Shown here in pieces: positions 1-6,159 of a DNA stretch of 8,072 nucleotides. Source of the stretch: Chlamydiia bacterium (GTDB lineage: Bacteria; Chlamydiota; Chlamydiia; Chlamydiales; FEN-1388); contig JAHFTM010000067.1 in the NCBI GenBank assembly GCA_023269335.1, forward strand, positions 639 through 8,710, read 5' to 3'. The position numbers were made by a program, and so were the translations under genes. The notes beneath the pieces were generated by a model. The model searched no databases. It worked only from the letters and a program-made list of their open reading frames with translations, and was not told the origin of the DNA. The first letter of the stretch is position 1. Each line of letters starts with the position of its first letter.

Positions 1-2
1 GA

Positions 3-1715
3 AATGAAAATGAGACAGAGAGCGACTATATGGTTCGCGTAGTGACAGCTTTTGATAAAAGTGCTCAAGTGCCTGAATTTTTAAGTGATGTGCAAACACG
101 TTTACTTTCAAAACATAATGTGCCACCTGTAGTACCGCCTGTAGTCTCTGATGTGGAAAGGCAAGCACAGATATCCAATAAGCTCAAAGCTGCCGAAGCT
201 ATTGCAGAAGGTCAAAAACAAACGGCTTTGATCAGGAAATTACAAGCCTTTGTGCCAGCAGTTGAGCAGCAAAAGTTAGAAATACTTATTCAAAAATATC
301 AAGTGGCAGAAAATGCACTGAGAGCTGGTGATTTTGCGACGACAGATGCCTTACAAGCAGCTATTCATTCACTCAAGCTTATGTACGCTGAGGCGTTGAA
401 TGAGCTGAGGGTTCCAAGTCATGACTACTTGTGGCAAGCTACGCGTCCCGAGGTATCAGATGAGGCTGTAGCTTGTGCAAAAGCACTCTTGGGTGTGTAT
501 GCCTCTCCTGACTCTATCGAACAGGCATTTAGGGATTTGCAGGATATCTCAAATCGGTCTGAATTTGATGAATTTTTCGATGTGGATAATGAAGGAGTTA
601 AAATAGCCGATCTTCCGAGTGATATTTTACAAGAGATCATACAAAAGGTGAAAATCAACGGTGAGCCTATAGCTCCAGAGGCTCCTGAAGCTTTACGAGG
701 GTCTGATTCTGGTCGACGGCCACCAAAGCTTAATTTTGATGGCTATATCAGAGATCTTCAGGATGATATGGAAATTTATGGAAGAAGTATTGGTGGGAAT
801 TCGCCTAGAAGTAAAAGGCCTTACAAAGTATCGCGAGATGACTTGGAAGCACATTTTTCTAAACTTGCTCAAGCGAATAAGGAACAGGATTTTGAAGTAC
901 TCAAAACAACGCAGAAGCAATTCATGAATAATCTTATTGCTTATCAAAACAAACTAGAAAAAGAAGAGTCATTATTGCCTCGGGAAGATCTCGGTCATGT
1001 AGTTGAAGCTCGTATTCAGGACAGACGCTCACGTATAGAAGAGCAAAGCCTACAAGGGCGTTCTAGGCTACCGGCTACACCAGCTAGACAAGAGCGGCTT
1101 ACAGTATTAAAAGGCTTCGAAGAGCTCAGTTCATCTGAAAGAGACAAGGCTTTCAAATTATTACAGCTTCCTCTACCAGAAAATTTTGCTGATCTTACAC
1201 GAATGAATGAAAGTTATAAAGACACTCAGGCATTAGAAAGTGCCAAGAAGGCAAAAGAAGCAGTACAAGCAAGGCGACAGGCTCCTTCAGTAGTAGCGTC
1301 TCCAGAGACAACGTCTGCAATAAGAACCTCAGGCCAGGTTCGTGAAATAACCTATTCCAGTGATGATGTACAACAAGTCATAAATTCTGGTTTACGTAAG
1401 GCTGAGGATCGACTTAAAACTTTTAAAGGTGACAAAACAAAACAATTGTATTTAGACCAGAAAGATCATGCTCTTGTTGAGCAATATTTAGAAAGAGAGC
1501 TTCAGAACATTCGTGACACAATCAACACTCAATACAATCAATTTCCACTTTTTCAGTCACAATTAGATATTCTTAAAAATAGTATTCAGGAACGGGTAAA
1601 AATTTTCAATGATTTATGTAATAGATTTTCAAAAGAAGATTCTAGAAAAAGAGCAGAGCTAGTCAATTTTGTAAAAGAAGAGATGGCTTCCCCGGAAGAA
1701 TGGGAGACTTCATAA
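3..1715 (+). CDS. Hypothetical coiled-coil-rich protein, probably 5'-partial
   Basis: I do not recognise a family. The first ATG in the frame is at 30 and gives 561 residues, but the frame stays open to the left edge with an acidic run (NENETESDY) and only a poor purine stretch (AGAGAG, 17-22) before the ATG, so the gene probably begins outside the window. The product is very hydrophilic, rich in Glu, Lys, Gln and Arg, with no signal peptide or membrane segment in the visible part. Long helical, coiled-coil-like stretches lie at roughly residues 45-130, 255-330, 390-420 and 440-555 (counting ATG 30 as 1). A short Pro/Val element (VPPVVPPVV) lies near residue 31. Residues 194-207 (DLPSDILQEIIQKV) resemble the first half of an F-box, but the rest of that motif is missing. 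It lies 28 bases before the LOG-domain gene on the same strand, so co-transcription is possible. A structural or secreted effector-like protein is conceivable; no function can be assigned. Confidence 0.8.
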   Translation, partial: NENETESDYMVRVVTAFDKSAQVPEFLSDVQTRLLSKHNVPPVVPPVVSDVERQAQISNKLKAAEAIAEGQKQTALIRKLQAFVPAVEQQKLEILIQKYQVAENALRAGDFATTDALQAAIHSLKLMYAEALNELRVPSHDYLWQATRPEVSDEAVACAKALLGVYASPDSIEQAFRDLQDISNRSEFDEFFDVDNEGVKIADLPSDILQEIIQKVKINGEPIAPEAPEALRGSDSGRRPPKLNFDGYIRDLQDDMEIYGRSIGGNSPRSKRPYKVSRDDLEAHFSKLAQANKEQDFEVLKTTQKQFMNNLIAYQNKLEKEESLLPREDLGHVVEARIQDRRSRIEEQSLQGRSRLPATPARQERLTVLKGFEELSSSERDKAFKLLQLPLPENFADLTRMNESYKDTQALESAKKAKEAVQARRQAPSVVASPETTSAIRTSGQVREITYSSDDVQQVINSGLRKAEDRLKTFKGDKTKQLYLDQKDHALVEQYLERELQNIRDTINTQYNQFPLFQSQLDILKNSIQERVKIFNDLCNRFSKEDSRKRAELVNFVKEEMASPEEWETS

Positions 1716-1743
1716 GCAATGCAGACAATGAAGGCCGCCTACT

Positions 1744-3846
1744 ATGAAATTTGATCTTTACCAGCACGATCTTGCCACACCTGACGGTCGAATCGTTCAG
1801 CTTACAAAAGTAGATGACAATACTGTGATGGCAGATGTCCTTGTGGAAAAGATCAACTCGAACTTCGTTGGCTTTGATCTTGAACCACGCCTGCTTTTCT
1901 TTAATATAAAAAGTACCCTAGCGCAACTTGGCGTTAACGGCATCGGTATGGACTATGAATTTGACCGCTCTCAGGCCTCTTGTCGCCTACGCGTGCAGCT
2001 GAAAGCGATTGGTCCCATCGCTATGGAATTACTTCCTAAAATCATAGTGGGCGCCTATATCGGTAGAATCTTTGCACTCGATGACAGGCGCCGTGTGAGA
2101 GACCCTGACTACATCTCTCGCATGTTTGGTCGCTCTGATAAATGGGGAAGGCCTCTTTTATCACTAGGTGGCATGCATGGCAGTGACGCCATGATTTTAG
2201 ATAAAATTGATGGTAGGACAGTTGCATATCTAACACTTAAAAATGGAAAAATAGCCTACGACGCTTCCATTTTTGGTTTTCTTCCTACCGTTGCCAAGGG
2301 GCTTGTATCCAAGATGAGACTACGCGAACTTTTGCATCTGCATCAGTCATGGGTAGAAAATGTGCCGAGAAATGTGGAAGAGGGTGAAATTCTTCTTGTA
2401 AAAACAGAGCCTTTACATATTCGTACAGTATTTGCACACGTTGTAGACGCGCTTTTAAATCCTGGTTACCGGCATACAACAGCTTCCATTTTACAGCCTG
2501 ACACACGGGCATCAGGAGATGTGTATGAATTATTTGGCCAATCTAAACGTGAAATTACCGATCTTCCTTTAGAATTTTATACTTTAGAGCCCTATCGTGA
2601 ACATGTCTTCTTCTCTGACCGAGATCAGCTACAGGCAAATCTGGAAGATTCGAAGTCTCTATTTGATGCCTTTTCAACAGCTCCAGAGCCGCATACTTTG
2701 CATGCAGCAGTTTTTGTGGTGAAGGGCTCTCAGATGCTGCATTTGAAGTCGGCAGATTGGACAAGTGGTGATCCCTCATTTCAAGAATTTCCAGGCATAG
2801 GTCACAGTACAAGGCAGGCAGTGATGATCGATCGGTATATCGAAAGTCAGCCTACTTACCCCTATTTAAAAGCGATTGAAGATGGTTATATTACAAGTCA
2901 GGGAGTGCTGTTTACGCGTTACTTCCCGACGCCTCTTATGAAGCGTATGCTCCTTTCAGATAACGTTGCACGCTGTTTAAAGGGTGTTTATTTTCAACAA
3001 CCATCTTATTCACATGGTTCTTTTTTTTCTCAAGAAGATAGAGCTATGCTGAATGATCTTCATAAGTTTGGAGTTCCAGTTTTTTGGGTCGACGGAGTGA
3101 CAAGGAAGATATTGCAGTATCTGCAAAAAAAGCATCGAGAAGCGGGTATGTTTGTGCCTTTGGATATGATTGAGACCTACTTGAAGTCAACAGTGTTTGG
3201 AGTGTATGGTTCAAACCTTCTTTCTGGCAATTTTGAGACGGAATTGAAAGTTCTTTTAAAAGGAGTGCTTGATTTGCGAAGTGAAGTCAACCATCCACTG
3301 TTGCATAAAGAGAGTGTGCTGGCACTGATCACTGGAGGTGGTCCTGGCGCTATGGAGGCAAGTAACCGCATTGCTAAAGAGCTGAATATTTTATCCTGCG
3401 CTAATATTGCAGACTTTCATCAAGAAGGTGGTGTGATTAACGAGCAGAAAATTAACCCCTACATAGAAGCTAAAATGACCTATCGTCTGACGCAGCTAGT
3501 AGAACGGCAGGCGGAGTTTAATCTTGATTTTCCTATTTTTGTCATGGGTGGCATTGGCACAGACTTTGAGTACTGTTTAGAAGAGGTACGACGCAAAGTG
3601 GGCGCAACGCAAGCCACGCCTATTATACTCTTTGGAGAGGTTGAGTACTGGAAGGATAAAATTGCAGCTCGCTTTCATCGCAACTTGAAAAGCGGCACGA
3701 TTAAAGGTTCAGAATGGGTGAGTAACTGCTTTTATTGCATTCAGAGTGCAGAGCAAGGAATTGAAGTGTATCGTAAGTTTTTTAATGGTACGCTGCCGAT
3801 AGGGCCACAAGCAGCTGTGCCAGAGGTTGGTTTTGTGATTTGTTAA
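1744..3846 (+). CDS. LOG-family (lysine-decarboxylase-like Rossmann fold) protein with large N-terminal extension
   Basis: The protein has 700 residues. ATG 1744 is the first start after an in-frame stop at 1729-1731, with only a weak AAGG before it. The C-terminal part (about residues 525-690) carries the signatures of the LOG/TIGR00730 family: the nucleotide-binding loop GGGPGAMEA (531-539), an ER pair in LVERQAEF (E587, R588) matching the catalytic Arg of canonical LOG, and GGIGTDFE (602-609), which matches PGGxGTxxE with the catalytic Glu at E609. The usual Pro is Met here (M601). LOG enzymes cleave cytokinin-type nucleoside monophosphates to free base and ribose phosphate, and bacterial relatives act as nucleotide phosphoribohydrolases. 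Canonical LOG proteins have about 180-220 residues, so the roughly 500-residue N-terminal region, which I cannot assign, is the unusual part. There is no signal peptide, so it is probably cytosolic. It converges on the next gene with overlapping stop codons. The domain call is firm; substrate and pathway are unknown. Confidence 0.93.
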   Translation: MKFDLYQHDLATPDGRIVQLTKVDDNTVMADVLVEKINSNFVGFDLEPRLLFFNIKSTLAQLGVNGIGMDYEFDRSQASCRLRVQLKAIGPIAMELLPKIIVGAYIGRIFALDDRRRVRDPDYISRMFGRSDKWGRPLLSLGGMHGSDAMILDKIDGRTVAYLTLKNGKIAYDASIFGFLPTVAKGLVSKMRLRELLHLHQSWVENVPRNVEEGEILLVKTEPLHIRTVFAHVVDALLNPGYRHTTASILQPDTRASGDVYELFGQSKREITDLPLEFYTLEPYREHVFFSDRDQLQANLEDSKSLFDAFSTAPEPHTLHAAVFVVKGSQMLHLKSADWTSGDPSFQEFPGIGHSTRQAVMIDRYIESQPTYPYLKAIEDGYITSQGVLFTRYFPTPLMKRMLLSDNVARCLKGVYFQQPSYSHGSFFSQEDRAMLNDLHKFGVPVFWVDGVTRKILQYLQKKHREAGMFVPLDMIETYLKSTVFGVYGSNLLSGNFETELKVLLKGVLDLRSEVNHPLLHKESVLALITGGGPGAMEASNRIAKELNILSCANIADFHQEGGVINEQKINPYIEAKMTYRLTQLVERQAEFNLDFPIFVMGGIGTDFEYCLEEVRRKVGATQATPIILFGEVEYWKDKIAARFHRNLKSGTIKGSEWVSNCFYCIQSAEQGIEVYRKFFNGTLPIGPQAAVPEVGFVIC

Positions 3847-5054
3847 AACCCGTAAGAGAGCCTGAGACCGAAGTAATTCGTTCTTCTTTTGGAGAACTGC
3901 CCTTCGCAAGAAAAGCCATCATGGTATTCTACAAAGAGGCGTATTTTTCTGCCATATCCTTGAATTTTCCCCCATTCATAGCCTAAAGCATAGCTTGAGT
4001 CCATATCAAAGTTAGTATCTTGATAGTTTCTAAAATACATCGATAAAAATGGCTGGCCAAAAAGTTGGGTAAAGTTGTGGCGAAAGGCACGTACTTCCAT
4101 GCCATACTCAGCATATAGAGGCTTGACGCGCATCTGGCTATCTGAGTGAACGACAACACCGGGGCCGCCGTTTACACTAATGCCATTTGTAATTTGATAG
4201 CAGGTGAAAAAGTCGACTGCTTCAAAGCTTTTATTTTTGCGTCTTTTATGTCTATGGTGATGCATATACTCATCGCCAAGGTGAGAGGAGATGTGATAAA
4301 GCCTTGCTCGAAAAGCCCATGGTCCCACGGCATAGCTTAGAGGTATTCCTGCATAGTAGTCAGCATTTTGCAGTCGAGATGAGCTGTGGTCTTGGTTAAA
4401 CACGGCAAAAACACCGGCTTCAACCTCAAGTTGCAGATCGCCCTTCCACTTCCAGATGTTTGCCCAGCGATAAAGCGGAAATTGATCTCCAAATGTAACT
4501 ACAGAGCCGTTTTTTCCACCGCAGGCAAAATCACGTAAGCGATGGCCGACTGAAAAAGAGAGCTGTCTAGGGTTGGCAACTTGTGCTGGGAAAAGAATAG
4601 TCGATTGAGGCAGCCATATTCCAGTGTAGTCATGTTTGGTAAGAGGTCTTTCAGGGCTTGTAATGGTGTTTAAGGTGGCACTATCGCCGCCAATTGTGAT
4701 GTGGGTGACACAGGCTAACTTTTTTACGTAAGAGATGATTTTAATGGCTTTGAGACTTTCTGTCGGTAGATGAGACAAAACGACCTGACCATTTCTAACG
4801 GTAGCAACAACGGCATATTTTGAGAATTTAGCATCTAAAAGTCCTTGAACATAAGACTCTAAATTTTTATCTTCGGGGGTTGAGGCGGGTAAGGGCTCTT
4901 CTTGATCCCCTCTTGTACCGATAGAGACAAAATCTTCCGGCAATTCGATGGTCATTATTTCTGGAGAATCGCTTGCCGTGCGCTCTTCCGATAGTGCGAG
5001 GTTGGTTAGTAAGGACAGGGCAAATAGCGGTACAAGTGCAAGGCGCAGCCACAT
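3843..5054 (-). CDS. Secreted outer-membrane-like protein, DUF1207 type
   Basis: The protein has 403 residues. The N-terminus is a clear Sec signal peptide: hydrophobic core about residues 5-20, likely cleavage after ALS at 22. An acidic, Pro-rich linker follows to about 62. Residues 64-123 resemble a BON-like alpha/beta domain (RNGQVVLSHLPTES, then VKKLACVTHITIGG). From about 145 to the end it is rich in aromatic, alternating segments and ends in LRLSYGF; a terminal Phe is typical of beta-barrel outer-membrane proteins recognised by BamA. Length and build match what I recall of DUF1207, described as chlamydial proteins of about 410 residues. A basic His/Lys/Arg cluster lies at 264-275. The start is supported by AAGGA on the minus strand (5064-5068), 9 bases away. 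It is transcribed towards the LOG gene and overlaps its stop by 4 bases. Envelope location is inferred; no enzymatic role is visible. Confidence 0.9.
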   Translation of the reverse strand: MWLRLALVPLFALSLLTNLALSEERTASDSPEIMTIELPEDFVSIGTRGDQEEPLPASTPEDKNLESYVQGLLDAKFSKYAVVATVRNGQVVLSHLPTESLKAIKIISYVKKLACVTHITIGGDSATLNTITSPERPLTKHDYTGIWLPQSTILFPAQVANPRQLSFSVGHRLRDFACGGKNGSVVTFGDQFPLYRWANIWKWKGDLQLEVEAGVFAVFNQDHSSSRLQNADYYAGIPLSYAVGPWAFRARLYHISSHLGDEYMHHHRHKRRKNKSFEAVDFFTCYQITNGISVNGGPGVVVHSDSQMRVKPLYAEYGMEVRAFRHNFTQLFGQPFLSMYFRNYQDTNFDMDSSYALGYEWGKIQGYGRKIRLFVEYHDGFSCEGQFSKRRTNYFGLRLSYGF

Positions 5055-5063
5055 AGCGGTAAT

Positions 5064-5068
5064 TCCTT
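5064..5068 (-). promoter_or_regulatory. Ribosome binding site for the DUF1207-like gene
   Basis: AAGGA on the minus strand, 9 bases before the ATG at 5054, fixes the start of the outer-membrane-like gene and fits its signal peptide beginning right at that ATG. Confidence 0.7.
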
Positions 5069-5108
5069 AGTTTGCGATCGATTGCTTAGTCGTACGCATG
5101 TTGAGGAA

Positions 5109-5137
5109 ATAATACAAGTTTTTTTTATTTTAATTGA
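5109..5137 (-). promoter_or_regulatory. Weak candidate promoter for the DUF1207-like gene
   Basis: On the minus strand, TATTAT (5109-5114) lies 17 bases after TCAATT (5132-5137). The -10 is good, but the -35 matches TTGACA poorly (2 of 6). The spacer is an A-rich tract. Distance to the ATG is about 55 bases. It is the best candidate in this spacer, but AT-rich DNA makes such hits common. Confidence 0.22.
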
Positions 5138-5203
5138 TAGAAGATGTGCATCAGAAAAAGGTAAGCGAGCGGAAATTTTCTCATTTTCTACTATATTTTC
5201 TTC

Positions 5204-5232
5204 TTTACGAGCGACAAAAAAGTAGTTTTTAT
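5204..5232 (+). promoter_or_regulatory. Weak candidate promoter for the tRNA gene
   Basis: TTTACG (5204-5209) and TTTTAT (5227-5232) are 17 bases apart, each matching the sigma70 consensus at 4 of 6 positions. Transcription would start near 5239, leaving a leader of about 35 bases before the tRNA. A promoter must exist here because the flanking upstream gene points away, but this exact pair is only a guess. Confidence 0.22.
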
Positions 5233-5275
5233 GGTAAAAATGTGGTTCTCAATCTTCCTTGAAGGTTTCTTTTTT

Positions 5276-5348
<73 letters not shown>

Positions 5349-5364
5349 CTCTTTTACACACACT

Positions 5365-5386
5365 TGTGAGCACGATTTAGCTCATG
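5365..5386 (+). terminator. Possible weak hairpin terminator after the tRNA
   Basis: TGAGC (5367-5371) pairs with GCTCA (5380-5384) across an 8-base loop, and two flanking G-T pairs extend the stem. The following bases (AAATTATTCTT) are only loosely T-rich, so rho-independent termination would be inefficient. The position, 17 bases after the tRNA, is right. Confidence 0.25.
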
Positions 5387-5647
5387 AAATTATTCTTCGA
5401 CAAATTACCAGAGTTTTTCAAGAAGGAAATAGGTAAGGTCTTCACAGGCTTTCAGCAGTATCTGTTACCAAAGAATTAGATATACGCGCATCATGTTTTT
5501 ATTATTACAACAAAGCTGGCCAATCATATTGGCATGATCAAATATTTCATTTGTGACTACAACAAGTACAGAGCATTACATGTTTAGGACTACTGCTATC
5601 GAGAATCTAGATATTAATAATTATATAATAAAAAATAATGAAATAAA
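5387..5647. other. AT-rich intergenic stretch without a convincing gene
   Basis: No ORF of useful length is present. One frame from ATG 5384 gives 31 codons (begins MKLFFDKLPEFF), stops at TAG 5477-5479, and continues open for about 35 more codons to another stop. This could be a decayed coding sequence but is not recognisable. A small perfect inverted repeat, GCCAAT-CAT-ATTGGC, lies at 5519-5533 and overlaps a second one (ATCAT, then ATGAT, 5523-5538). From about 5605 the DNA becomes almost pure A/T, which may act as an UP element for the promoter that follows. Confidence 0.5.
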
Positions 5648-5676
5648 TTGACATTTTCAATAACTTTAAATATTAT
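5648..5676 (+). promoter_or_regulatory. Near-consensus sigma70-type promoter
   Basis: A perfect -35 TTGACA (5648-5653), a 17-base spacer and a -10 TATTAT (5671-5676, 5 of 6) sit downstream of a very A/T-rich tract. Predicted transcription start is about 5683. A second -10-like TATAAT lies at 5687-5692 without a good -35. It would drive the small ORF at 5716 and possibly, by read-through, the LRR gene at 6160. It is the strongest promoter in the window, yet it faces an apparently broken gene. Confidence 0.7.
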
Positions 5677-5715
5677 TCACATTCAGTATAATAAAAAAAT
5701 AGTGTTGCTGTGAAT

Positions 5716-5925
5716 ATGAATGCTGTGGGAGTTATTTCTGCCTCTCAACCAGTTGTGCAAGTCGATAAGATTCAAGAAGCTGAAAAGCGCGTAGATCGTA
5801 AGCGTAACGATCCAAAAGCAAAGTATGCTCTTGCATGTCACTATATCAATAAGAAAGAGCCTATTCCGGCGCTTGCGTTTCTGCGCCTGTTCTCAAGCAT
5901 TGTCTTAAAAAAATGCCTTCTTTAG
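5716..5925 (+). CDS. Small TPR-like ORF, apparently frameshifted at its 3' end
   Basis: About 69 residues from ATG 5716; an in-frame GTG at 5710 would add two. No Shine-Dalgarno sequence is visible; the start lies about 33 bases after the predicted transcription start of the strong promoter. Residues from NDPKAKYALACHYI to PALAFL fit one TPR helix pair (Leu/Ala/Tyr followed 9 residues later by Ala), a protein-interaction fold. The last codons (FSSIVLKKCLL) look off-pattern. They follow a run of seven A (5907-5913), after which the -1 frame runs on in good protein-like sequence to 6014. The gene is therefore probably a frameshifted remnant, or uses slippage at A AAA AAA, rather than a true 69-residue protein. 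I do not recognise the family. Confidence 0.5.
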   Translation: MNAVGVISASQPVVQVDKIQEAEKRVDRKRNDPKAKYALACHYINKKEPIPALAFLRLFSSIVLKKCLL

Positions 5926-6014
5926 AAAAGCTATATCCTAAGCCTAAAGAGATAGAGAAGCGCACTGTTTTTCATGGGATGAGCATGACACTTGCACAGA
6001 TCCAAAAGCTATAA
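5913..6014 (+). pseudogene. Out-of-frame continuation of the TPR-like ORF
   Basis: In the -1 frame relative to the ORF at 5716, 33 codons follow (MPSLEKLYPKPKEIEK and on), ending at TAA 6012-6014. The composition (Lys, Glu and Pro, with a regular LAQIQKL end) looks like coding sequence and continues the style of the upstream ORF. It has no ribosome binding site of its own. Adding one A to the seven-A run would fuse the two into one protein of about 102 residues. The choice between decay, slippage and sequencing error is open. Confidence 0.4.
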
Positions 6015-6145
6015 TAAAGAGATGAAATTTGAAAACGAAGGATTTGCTAGCAACCACAAAGTATGAAAGTTGCCGTTGATTTTACACCTCAGACATCTTT
6101 GGGTGGTTACGCATGCAAGAACAATCTGTTAACTAGTTAATGAAC

Positions 6146-6150
6146 AGGAG
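6146..6150 (+). promoter_or_regulatory. Ribosome binding site for the LRR gene
   Basis: AGGAG, 9 bases before ATG 6160, is a strong Shine-Dalgarno sequence and fixes the start of the 503-residue protein. The 145 bases between the broken TPR-like gene and this start hold only tiny ORFs (for example 25 codons from ATG 6063, starting MKVAVDFT) and no clear promoter. Confidence 0.75.
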
Positions 6151-6159
6151 ATCGGTTAT

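Noticed and set aside
693..947. Overlapping open frames on both strands (63-84 codons) inside the coiled-coil gene
   Set aside because: They are shadows of a long, compositionally coding-like frame and lack ribosome binding sites.
4146..4340. Plus-strand open frame of 64 codons inside the DUF1207-like gene
   Set aside because: It lies wholly antisense to a well-supported gene with a signal peptide and Shine-Dalgarno sequence.
5384..5479. 31-codon ORF starting MKLFFDKLPEFF after the tRNA
   Set aside because: It has no ribosome binding site, starts inside a putative terminator hairpin, and matches nothing I recognise; a decayed fragment or chance frame is more likely.
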